This document shows, piece after piece, positions 34,448 through 41,750 of a DNA stretch of 64,000 nt. This DNA comes from an uncultured Opitutales bacterium (lineage in GTDB: Bacteria > Verrucomicrobiota > Verrucomicrobiia > Opitutales > Intestinicryptomonadaceae): assembly GCA_944390805.1 (NCBI GenBank), contig CALXQW010000036.1, positions 108,673 to 172,672 on the forward strand, given 5' to 3'. The position numbers and the translations under genes are program-made. Below the pieces are notes generated by a model. The model saw only the letters and a program-made list of their open reading frames with translations. It did no database searches and had not been told where the DNA came from. Numbering within the stretch: position 1 is the stretch's first letter; each line of letters starts with the position of its first letter.

Positions 34448-35352
34448 AACTTTTTAGGGGCGTTTTCCTTTAAGGTTTTCATCATAAGTTCTCCCAGCGG
34501 AGGCTTGCCTGTCCATATAGAAAGGCTCTTTGCTCCCTGCCATGCAAGCATGGCTAACCCGGAAGCCGCAGATAACCCATTCTCGCGGGCGGCCTTTACT
34601 GAAGGAGTCTCATCTCCGGCTATATATGGCATGTCGAAAAATATTGCGTTTTTGGGCGCTGTTGAAAAATCCGCAACGGAAGGGTCGCTCGCCTTCAACC
34701 CGACGGCGGCGGCATTTACTATTATTGTTGCCTCCGGCAGATCTTTGGGAAAGTGTCCTGAGAATATTTCACATTCGCATTCAAGCCCGTTAGAACGCAA
34801 ATCTCCAGCAAGCTTTTCCATGCGCTCGCGGCTTCTGTTGAATATGCGGACTCTTGCGCCCTTTAATGCCGCGTAAAATACGGCAGCCCTCGCGGCTCCG
34901 CCAGCCCCTATTATGGCAATATCAGCTCCTTTTATATCCCTGGAAAATTCCGTCTTTATAGCGGCTTCCAATCCGTATCCATCTGTGTTGGACCCACGCC
35001 ATATTCCTCCTGGTACAAGGGAGAACGTGTTGCACGCGCCCATTAGGTGAGCGTCGGCATCGGTATCCCCGGCAAGGAGCGCGGCAGTGAGCTTGTGCGG
35101 AACTGTAAAATTTATACCTATAAAATTCTTTGCCTTAAATATTGGGAGGGCTTCGGCTATCTCCTCCGGCTTAAGGCGAAACTTCAAATATTTCCAGTCT
35201 GCATAACGAGCGTCTGTCTTTGCCAGATATTTCAAAGCCGCATTTTGCATCAGCGGACTTAATGAGTGTGCAATGGGGTCTCCCACAACGCACAAGTTTA
35301 CCGGCCCGAAATCGAGCTTTCTTAAATCGTCAATCGTATATTCCGCCTGCAT
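34444..35352 (-). CDS. aroE: Shikimate dehydrogenase
   Basis: A 302-residue NADP-dependent dehydrogenase that reduces 3-dehydroshikimate in aromatic amino acid synthesis. Shikimate-binding residues are in GDPIAHSLSPLMQN (residues 24-37) and NFTVPHK (catalytic Lys). The NTDGYG loop, the GAGGAARAAVF nucleotide motif, the NRSRER segment that reads the NADPH phosphate, and SGLAMLAWQGAKS near the end follow. It is slightly longer than the E. coli enzyme. It is part of the yggS-aroE-pilD-xer operon: 9 bp after yggS and overlapping the prepilin peptidase start. Confidence 0.93.
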   Translation of the reverse strand: MQAEYTIDDLRKLDFGPVNLCVVGDPIAHSLSPLMQNAALKYLAKTDARYADWKYLKFRLKPEEIAEALPIFKAKNFIGINFTVPHKLTAALLAGDTDADAHLMGACNTFSLVPGGIWRGSNTDGYGLEAAIKTEFSRDIKGADIAIIGAGGAARAAVFYAALKGARVRIFNRSRERMEKLAGDLRSNGLECECEIFSGHFPKDLPEATIIVNAAAVGLKASDPSVADFSTAPKNAIFFDMPYIAGDETPSVKAARENGLSAASGLAMLAWQGAKSLSIWTGKPPLGELMMKTLKENAPKKL

Positions 35353-35361
35353 GCGTGCCGC

Positions 35362-36075
35362 CTAATGCTTTTCGCGCTCTCCAAATAGCGCAGTGCCTAT
35401 CCTTATTATTGTCGCCCCCTGGCGCACAGCCCTTTCCATGTCGGCGCTCATTCCCATGGACAACTCGGGCAGAGGAAGCCCAAAATCTGTTCTGAGAGCT
35501 TCGGCACATCTGCGCAGATTCTCAAAACATCTCTCGGCAACATCTAAATTTTCATCCAAAGGAGCTATAGTCATAAGCCCGTCTACCGCAAGCCTTGGGC
35601 AACTGCTTAATGCGTAGTCCATTAGAGCCGACGCCCCCGACAAATCCGCACCAAATTTCGCCGGATCTGCCCCCGCATTTATCTGAAGCAGCACATGCAA
35701 ATTATCCGCATTTGGTCGGCGGTTTTCCAGAGCGTCGTTTAGCTTTTTAAGAATCTTTTCAGAATCTGCACTTTGAACCCTGTAAAAACCGTGTTCAACA
35801 ACGCTAGCGGCCTTGTTGCTCTGCAGGTGTCCTATAAGCTCCCACTTGATTCCGGCGGGGCATAACGGCATTTTCTGCTCCGCCTCTTGAACGCGGTTTT
35901 CTCCAACGGAACTAAAACCGTACTTGCTCGCGTACAGCACGGCGTCTGCTGGATGGAATTTTGTTACGGGCAGTATGCTAACTTCCTCAGCCTTTCGTCC
36001 GCATGCGGCGCATGCGTTTTGCAACCTCTCGCAAACACGTTTGGCGTTGTCGGAAAATTCTTGGTATGAAATCAT
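35362..36075 (-). CDS. yggS: YggS-family PLP-binding protein (PLP homeostasis)
   Basis: A 237-residue alanine racemase-fold protein that binds pyridoxal phosphate and balances the cell's PLP pool without a known enzymatic reaction. The PLP lysine is in LPVTKFHPAD, followed by the family signatures GENRVQEAEQK, KWELIGHLQSNKA, VLLQINAG and, near the C-terminus, LSMGMSADMERAVRQGATIIRIGTALFG. The start at 36075 is preferred because its N-terminus aligns with E. coli YggS; the frame is open 18 codons further upstream. It heads the operon with aroE, prepilin peptidase and the Xer recombinase. Confidence 0.92.
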   Translation of the reverse strand: MISYQEFSDNAKRVCERLQNACAACGRKAEEVSILPVTKFHPADAVLYASKYGFSSVGENRVQEAEQKMPLCPAGIKWELIGHLQSNKAASVVEHGFYRVQSADSEKILKKLNDALENRRPNADNLHVLLQINAGADPAKFGADLSGASALMDYALSSCPRLAVDGLMTIAPLDENLDVAERCFENLRRCAEALRTDFGLPLPELSMGMSADMERAVRQGATIIRIGTALFGEREKH

Positions 36076-36154
36076 GATAGTGCAATTTGGCGCGGAGTGC
36101 ATTCCCATAAAAACATGCGCTCTGCGCATGTTCAGGGAATTTTCATAATGCTGC

Positions 36155-37552
36155 CTACGCTTTATGCTTCCTGTTTTCCATAGCCGCCCCTATGAGTCTT
36201 TTGCCAAATTTCCATAGCGGGCCGGTTATGTTTGCCGCCCTCGTTAAAACGTCGTCTACGGCATTTACAAAGCGATCTACCTCTTTTTCACCTATGATGT
36301 ACGGAGGCAGTATCTTTACGGCGTCCAACCCATGGCTTGCAACCTGCGAAATTATCCTGTGGTCGTCCATAAGAGATGTTACAACCATCTGAGTAAATAA
36401 CACATCTTCAGCCGCCTTTAAGCTCTTCCAGGCTGCCTTTTGCAAAAGTCCCTTAGGCTCTTGAAACTCTATGGCAACCATAAGTCCCAATCCCCTAACT
36501 TCCTTTATATAACTGTGCTTTTCCTTAAGCGCATTTAACTTGTCGAGCAAGAGCTTGCCCATCTTTGCTGCATTGTCTGCAAGATGTTCGCTCTCGAGCA
36601 CCGACAATGTTGCCAAGCCGCATACCATGGCCAGATTGTTCCTTCCGAATGTAGACGAGTGAACCACGCATCTGTCCAAAGATGAAAATACGCTCTGGTG
36701 TATTTCTCTTGTCGTTATAAATGCGCCGACAGGTACATATCCGCCGCTGAGAGTCTTTGCTACAGTGATAATATCCGGATCCAGACCCCAATGCTCAAAT
36801 GCAAACATCTTTCCAGTGCGGCAAAGCCCTGTTTGAACTTCATCGTCTATAAAGAGTGCGCCGTATTTTCTGCATAGCGCCTGCGCCTGCTGAAAGTAGT
36901 CGTCGTGCGGCATATTCACGCCCTTGCCCTGGACAAGCTCCACTATCAAAGCGGCAACATCGCCTTTCTTAAGCTCGTCTTCAAGCGCGTTTAAGTCGTA
37001 CTTTTTCACGCACGAAAATCCGGGAACAAATGGAGCAAAGCCGTCTTGAAAATGCGGGCTTACCGTCAGCGACAACGACCCGTACGACAAACCGTGATAT
37101 CCGCCGCTTAGAGACAGCACCCTGTGCTTCTTCGTAAATGCCCTCGCAAATTTGATGGCGCCCTCGTTGGCCTCAGTTCCGGAATTTGTAAAGAATATTG
37201 CGTTGTGCCTGCCGCCGGCTGTCTGGGCTAGCTTTTCTGCAAGCAACCCGCTCAAAAGAGCGCAATCCAACTGAACCATATTGGGCAAGTCCATATCTAT
37301 GGCGTCCTTGATTGCTTTTCCAACAACAGGATTGTTCCTCCCTATGCCAAATACACCGTATCCGCTAATGAAATCGAGATAGTCATTGCCGTCGGCATCG
37401 TACAAATATGCGCCCTTTGCGCTCTTATAGCACTTTGCAAACCCTATGGTTTTTAGAACAGTGGAGAATGTTCTGTTGACGTATTTGTCGTGCAGGTCGT
37501 AATTCTCGCCGAAGCGCGACTCTATCAGCCCTTTTAAATCAAAATCGTTCAT
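36155..37552 (-). CDS. Class III PLP-dependent aminotransferase
   Basis: A 465-residue fold-type I aminotransferase of class III. Key landmarks are YLYDADGNDYLDFISGYGV, FTNSGTEANEGAIKFAR (phosphate cup), SGGYHGLSYG, IDDEVQTGLCRTG (PLP ring Asp) and TVAKTLSGGYVPVGA with the Schiff-base Lys. The substrate cannot be fixed; relatives act on acetylornithine, putrescine, 4-aminobutyrate or activated amino-sugars, and a C-terminal extension of about 30 residues points to the longer family branch. The ATG at 37552 gives MNDFDLKG, a plausible N-terminus; the frame opens 22 codons earlier, overlapping the divergent lgt frame. It lies 79 bp upstream of yggS and may be cotranscribed. Confidence 0.85.
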   Translation of the reverse strand: MNDFDLKGLIESRFGENYDLHDKYVNRTFSTVLKTIGFAKCYKSAKGAYLYDADGNDYLDFISGYGVFGIGRNNPVVGKAIKDAIDMDLPNMVQLDCALLSGLLAEKLAQTAGGRHNAIFFTNSGTEANEGAIKFARAFTKKHRVLSLSGGYHGLSYGSLSLTVSPHFQDGFAPFVPGFSCVKKYDLNALEDELKKGDVAALIVELVQGKGVNMPHDDYFQQAQALCRKYGALFIDDEVQTGLCRTGKMFAFEHWGLDPDIITVAKTLSGGYVPVGAFITTREIHQSVFSSLDRCVVHSSTFGRNNLAMVCGLATLSVLESEHLADNAAKMGKLLLDKLNALKEKHSYIKEVRGLGLMVAIEFQEPKGLLQKAAWKSLKAAEDVLFTQMVVTSLMDDHRIISQVASHGLDAVKILPPYIIGEKEVDRFVNAVDDVLTRAANITGPLWKFGKRLIGAAMENRKHKA

Positions 37553-37677
37553 TTTTGCGCTGTGAGTTTTTATATCTGAATATCGTCGCAGTTTTAAAAT
37601 TTTTATCCACCAAGTCAAGGGGTTTCTTCTTCCAAAGTCTGATTGACTTGAACGTTAAAATTACTACGTTGTATCAA

Positions 37678-38535
37678 ATGCATTTATTTAACGACAGATT
37701 CCTCCTATCGTATTACGTTGTGGATTTCGACCCATTTGCGTTTCGTTTCCCCGACGGATTTTTTCTCGAGGGTGTGCGTTGGTATGGGTTGTCCTACTTT
37801 GTGGGATTTGTAATAGGATATCTGCTCCTAAACTACTATTATAAAAAGGGCCGTTCGCCGTTGAATCCGGAATCGAATGCCAATCTTATAACCTATATGT
37901 TATTCGGCGTTGTGATAGGCGGCAGATTGGGGTATATGCTCTTTTACGATTTTGCAAATTTTTCGGCTAATCCTCTTTTATTCTTTCAAGTATGGAAGGG
38001 CGGCATGGCAAGCCACGGCGGATTCATAGGCGGGATTTTCGCTTTGTGGCTCTTTGGAATTTTCAACAAGGTTCCGTTTTTGCGCTTGTGCGATATTGTA
38101 TGCACAATATGCACTCCGGGAATTTTTCTTGGAAGAATAGCAAACTTTGTAAACGGAGAGCTTTGGGGCAAAGTATCAGATGTTCCTTGGGCTATGATAT
38201 TCCCCAATAGTTCGCCTCATACTGCTATTGAAAATATCGCAGCACGCCATCCTTCCCAGCTGTACGAGGCTTTCGGAGAGGGCATATTGCTATTTGCTTA
38301 TACCCAATGGCGTTTCTGGTCTTTCAGGCTCCCGAAAGGCCAGCTGGCGGGGGAGTTTCTAATAGCCTATGCCCTTATTAGAATAGTCTGCGAAGTATTC
38401 CGCGAGCCGGATTTTGGAATATCGCTGATATTCGGTCTTAGCCGCGGAACTTTTTATTCATTATTTTGCATACTTGCCGGCGCTGTATTTATTGCAGTAT
38501 CGAGGCTGCGAAATGAAAATTCAAAGAATAAATGA
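37678..38535 (+). CDS. lgt: Prolipoprotein diacylglyceryl transferase
   Basis: A 285-residue inner-membrane enzyme that attaches diacylglycerol from phosphatidylglycerol to the lipobox Cys of prolipoproteins. Seven membrane helices are expected. Family signatures are VRWYGLSYFVGF, GGRLGYMLFYD, MASHGGFIGG and the Lgt signature GRIANFVNGELWG, then HPSQLYEAFGEG and FREPD near the end. The frame is open 41 codons upstream, but the ATG at 37678 fits the normal N-terminus. It serves the several predicted lipoproteins in this window, including 20183-21103, 41751-44336 and 50726-51865. It is divergent from the aminotransferase gene with a 125-bp gap. Confidence 0.93.
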   Translation: MHLFNDRFLLSYYVVDFDPFAFRFPDGFFLEGVRWYGLSYFVGFVIGYLLLNYYYKKGRSPLNPESNANLITYMLFGVVIGGRLGYMLFYDFANFSANPLLFFQVWKGGMASHGGFIGGIFALWLFGIFNKVPFLRLCDIVCTICTPGIFLGRIANFVNGELWGKVSDVPWAMIFPNSSPHTAIENIAARHPSQLYEAFGEGILLFAYTQWRFWSFRLPKGQLAGEFLIAYALIRIVCEVFREPDFGISLIFGLSRGTFYSLFCILAGAVFIAVSRLRNENSKNK

Positions 38536-38620
38536 TATTTTTACCTATTTTAACAGGTTAGCTATATGAATTATTCCTATACAAAAGCATGCTTGTATGT
38601 AAGAAAAATTATTCTTTTGC

Positions 38621-38649
38621 TTGACTGTTAATATAAGAAAAACAATAAT
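38621..38649 (+). promoter_or_regulatory. Candidate sigma-70-type promoter for Gfo/Idh/MocA operon
   Basis: TTGACT at 38621-38626 and AATAAT at 38644-38649 are separated by 17 bases. The expected start point is near 38656, where the palindromic operator begins. Confidence 0.5.
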
Positions 38650-38655
38650 TTTACA

Positions 38656-38669
38656 CTCAAACGTTTGAG
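38656..38669. promoter_or_regulatory. LacI-type operator palindrome
   Basis: A perfect 14-bp palindrome CTCAAACGTTTGAG with a central CG pair, the hallmark of LacI/GalR-family operators. It lies just after the candidate -10 box and 54 bp before the Gfo/Idh/MocA start, an ideal position for repression. No LacI-family gene is in this window, so the regulator is encoded elsewhere. No second full copy was seen in the window. Confidence 0.6.
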
Positions 38670-38723
38670 CGAATCTGTTGAGGAAAAGATTTAAGCTTGG
38701 ATATTTAAAAGCCAAAAAAATAT

Positions 38724-40031
38724 ATGAAAAGACGAGAATTCTTAAAGAGTATCACGGCGGCGGGAGCGGCGATAGGCTTTCCTACGATCATACCGGCATC
38801 TGCGCTTGGCAAAGACGGAAACGTCGCCCCGAGCAACCGTGTGAATATGGGGTTCATTGGGGTTGGCGGAATGGGAATGAGCAACCTGAAGAATTTTGGG
38901 GGTGATAAGCGCGTGCAGGTAGTTGCACTGTGCGACGTTAACTACTCCGACGTTGAAATGTATACTTATTCCCACAATACGCTTTTTGGAATGAAGGCTG
39001 CCAAAGCCCGCTTTCCCGACGCCGCAGATTACAGGGATTACAAGGAACTTCTCGCCAGAAAGGACATAGACGCCGTATGTTCATCTACGCCCGACCATTG
39101 GCATGCGCTCGTTGGAGTTGACGCTGTAAATGCCGGCAAAGATGTTTACGGAGAAAAGCCGCTTACCCGTACGATAGAAGAGGGTAAATTTTTGAGAGAT
39201 GCCGTTAAGGCTTCTGGCAGGATATGGCAGACAGGGTCATGGCAGAGATCTTTGAAGAACTTTCTGCATGCGGCAGAAATTGTAAGGAACGGGCATCTTG
39301 GAGATGTTAAATTTATAAAGATAGGTTTGCCTCCGAACGAGAGGATATCGCCGCAGCCTCCGAAGGAAATTCCGGAGGGGTTCGACTGGGACAAATGGCA
39401 GGGGCCAGCTCCTGAGACCTACTACCATCCTTACAAGGCCTTCACGACATGGCGCTTTATATCAGACTACAGTTGCGGCAAGATAGGCGATTGGGGTGCA
39501 CATCACCTCGATATTGCACATTGGGCTATGGGGTTTGACAATTCCGGTCCGGAGGAGATAGTTCCGCTTGAGGTTTTGTGGCCGGAAAACAGCATGTATG
39601 ACCAGCCTCTTGTATTTAATATAGAATACCATTACAAGGGGGGCCTTGTAATACAGATGTCTAACAAATTTAAAAACGGAGTGGAGTTCTTCGGGGAAAA
39701 GGGCAAATTGTTCGTTTCTCGCGGGGCGTTGGTATCGGATCCGTACCAGATTGCGGAATCTATAATTTCTCCGGATTCAGACAGGCTATATCCGATAAAG
39801 GCCGACGTAAAACATTTTGGAGCCTTTATAGACAGCGTTCTCGACAGAAGGGTATGCTCTACCGACATCTGCGTGGCGCACCGCACAAATACCGGTTGTC
39901 TGCTTGGCGAAATTGCATATAGGTGCGGTCGGGCAATAAAGTGGGATCCAATTACCGAAACAATAATAGGAGACGAACGCGCTGCGGCGATGTGCCGAAG
40001 AGCATACAGGGCGCCTTATCAACTTGCATAG
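38724..40031 (+). CDS. Tat-exported Gfo/Idh/MocA-family oxidoreductase
   Basis: A 435-residue NAD(P)-dependent dehydrogenase-like protein. It begins with a Tat signal (MKRREFLKS, then a hydrophobic ITAAGAAIGFPTIIPASALG), so it is folded with cofactor in the cytoplasm and exported. The Rossmann motif is GFIGVGGMGMS, the EKPLTRT motif (about residue 138) holds the catalytic Lys, and GDWGAHHLDIAHWAMGF is the usual metal- or substrate-binding His region. Exported members are common in PVC and Bacteroidetes genomes, where they act on sugar derivatives such as 3-keto sugars. It heads a block with a HEAT-repeat protein 16 bp downstream, behind a promoter and LacI-type operator. Confidence 0.9.
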   Translation: MKRREFLKSITAAGAAIGFPTIIPASALGKDGNVAPSNRVNMGFIGVGGMGMSNLKNFGGDKRVQVVALCDVNYSDVEMYTYSHNTLFGMKAAKARFPDAADYRDYKELLARKDIDAVCSSTPDHWHALVGVDAVNAGKDVYGEKPLTRTIEEGKFLRDAVKASGRIWQTGSWQRSLKNFLHAAEIVRNGHLGDVKFIKIGLPPNERISPQPPKEIPEGFDWDKWQGPAPETYYHPYKAFTTWRFISDYSCGKIGDWGAHHLDIAHWAMGFDNSGPEEIVPLEVLWPENSMYDQPLVFNIEYHYKGGLVIQMSNKFKNGVEFFGEKGKLFVSRGALVSDPYQIAESIISPDSDRLYPIKADVKHFGAFIDSVLDRRVCSTDICVAHRTNTGCLLGEIAYRCGRAIKWDPITETIIGDERAAAMCRRAYRAPYQLA

Positions 40032-40047
40032 ACGGAGAAGTTTTCAG

Positions 40048-41562
40048 ATGAAGAAAATAGGTTTATATGTGGTTATGGCGGCGTTGTCGCTCTCATGCGC
40101 GCCGATATTTGCGGCAGACTCAGAAAATGCCGCGTTGGAGAAGGATATAATTGCCTATGATGCTGGCGGGAGCATGTATTGGTATTACAAGGCCTTTGCG
40201 CGGATCAGAAAGGGAGACCCCACAATAGAGTGTCAATTGCTTAAGTCGATAGATTCGGGCAAGCTCTCATACGAGGCTTTGCGTCTATGCTGTAAGTTGC
40301 TAAAAGAATGTGCTACGGAAAACAGCATTGAGCCTATGGTTAAGCTGATAAAGGAGGGGAAACCTCCGGTATTGGCATGCGAGGTTTTGCTTGCGGTACA
40401 GTCGGACAAGGCCGACAAGGCGCTATGCGCAATCTTGGAGGCAAACAAGACAAATCCGCCCGTTAGGGACGAGATAATCATAACGCTCGGCAAGAGAAAT
40501 AAAGCTCGCAACTTGCCGGTGCTCATCGAATTTGCGAAATCTAAAGATCTGCTTTTGGCGCGTGCGGCGATAAATTCCATAGGGCAGATAGACTCAAGAA
40601 AGAGTGTTGACGCTCTTGCTGAGGTTTTAAGAGCTGGTTTTTCATCTGAAAATAGCTTTTATATATATGATGCATTGTGCATGCAGGCGCGTTTGGATCT
40701 TAAGACATTTGGGTTTTTCCAATCCAGGGCAAGGCGCGCTTTGAGTTTGGTTCCGCAGAATTTTGCTCCGTCTATAGGTTTGCGCGCCGAGTTGCTTGCG
40801 GCCGACGAGAGAATAAAATATCTCGATTCCATAATGGTGCAGGGCGGAGACTTGGGTAAAGTTGCCAGCAAGTACACCAATTCGGGACGCACATACGAGA
40901 ATTCAAAAATTCTCATAGATGCGTATCCGCGTCTTTCGGTGCCGGAGAAGATGAGCGCTATACGCTCTTTTGCCGAGTCTGGCGATCCGCGTTTTTACAG
41001 CGTATTTAAGGACGATTTTGATTCTGCAAACAAAGATCTGCGTAGAAGTGCAATATTTGCCGCCCGCTTCATCTGCTGGGGAAATAAGGAGGCTGTTGAA
41101 AAGCTTATGGCGCTAGCGAAAGATGCCGACAAAGATATAGCCGCAATAGCAACCGATGTCTTGGTGGAGATGAAAGGGCAAATGGTAGATGTTCTTCTTT
41201 GGGATAATCCGGATTTCTCAAAGGTTATGATACTGCGCGGATCTAAAGACCATCTTGAGGCTCTATGGAATAGGTTTTTTACCGATGAGGGCATAAAGGA
41301 CAGGGAAGTTTCTCAAATGGTGGAGCAGACCTTGATGTGGCATAATCTGCGGGCTTTCGTAGAGAAGATGAATTCTTTTGCCAAAGAGGAATACCGAATG
41401 GCAGCGGCAAAAATAATCACAAAGAAGCTGGCTCTCTTGCGCGACAAAGATAATATGCAGCGCATTGCAAATGAAGCCTTGCAAGGTGTAGTTAGGGCCG
41501 ACGACGAAGTTGCAAAGTTCATATCTTCAAAATTGAAGATTAGCCTCGATAAGCTCGGGTGA
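40048..41562 (+). CDS. Exported HEAT-repeat-like helical protein
   Basis: A 504-residue protein with a signal peptide (MKKIGLYVVMAALSLSCAPIFA-AD) and an all-helical solenoid of about 35-residue repeats, with segments such as LVRAAI-like LLARAAINSIGQID, LRRSAIFAARFICWG and DIAAIATDVLVEMKG typical of HEAT or PBS-lyase-like units. No catalytic motif is seen; it is probably a protein- or glycan-complex scaffold. It starts 16 bp after the Gfo/Idh/MocA stop with a GGAGAAG ribosome binding site at 40033-40039, so the two are likely cotranscribed. The upstream Met at 40024 would overlap the Gfo/Idh/MocA stop and lacks the signal peptide start, so 40048 is preferred. Confidence 0.82.
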   Translation: MKKIGLYVVMAALSLSCAPIFAADSENAALEKDIIAYDAGGSMYWYYKAFARIRKGDPTIECQLLKSIDSGKLSYEALRLCCKLLKECATENSIEPMVKLIKEGKPPVLACEVLLAVQSDKADKALCAILEANKTNPPVRDEIIITLGKRNKARNLPVLIEFAKSKDLLLARAAINSIGQIDSRKSVDALAEVLRAGFSSENSFYIYDALCMQARLDLKTFGFFQSRARRALSLVPQNFAPSIGLRAELLAADERIKYLDSIMVQGGDLGKVASKYTNSGRTYENSKILIDAYPRLSVPEKMSAIRSFAESGDPRFYSVFKDDFDSANKDLRRSAIFAARFICWGNKEAVEKLMALAKDADKDIAAIATDVLVEMKGQMVDVLLWDNPDFSKVMILRGSKDHLEALWNRFFTDEGIKDREVSQMVEQTLMWHNLRAFVEKMNSFAKEEYRMAAAKIITKKLALLRDKDNMQRIANEALQGVVRADDEVAKFISSKLKISLDKLG

Positions 41563-41591
41563 TATTTGGATATATTTTTATTATAGGATAT

Positions 41592-41629
41592 GGGTGCGTC
41601 CAGATTGTATTCTTGGGCGCACTTTTTTT
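41592..41629 (+). terminator. Intrinsic terminator between HEAT-repeat and lipoprotein genes
   Basis: An 8-bp stem (GTGCGTCC 41594-41601 with GGGCGCAC 41615-41622, one wobble) and a TTTTTTTATC tail, 30 bases after the HEAT-repeat gene. It lies inside an upstream in-frame extension of the next gene, which helps exclude that extension. Confidence 0.8.
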
Positions 41630-41750
41630 ATCTTTTCCCCAAATTAGGAGCAGATTAGCAAGAAAAGAAGATATAGTTTTTTGGAGCTCAAGAGATGTAA
41701 ATGTATTTTATATGTTTGACTTTGTTTTAAGTGGCATTTTGCTTACTTTT

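Noticed and set aside
41559..41750. Longer start for the six-hairpin lipoprotein (41559)
   Set aside because: This extension would cross an intrinsic terminator at 41592-41629 and would place the lipobox 64 residues inside the protein; the ATG at 41751 gives a normal lipoprotein signal.
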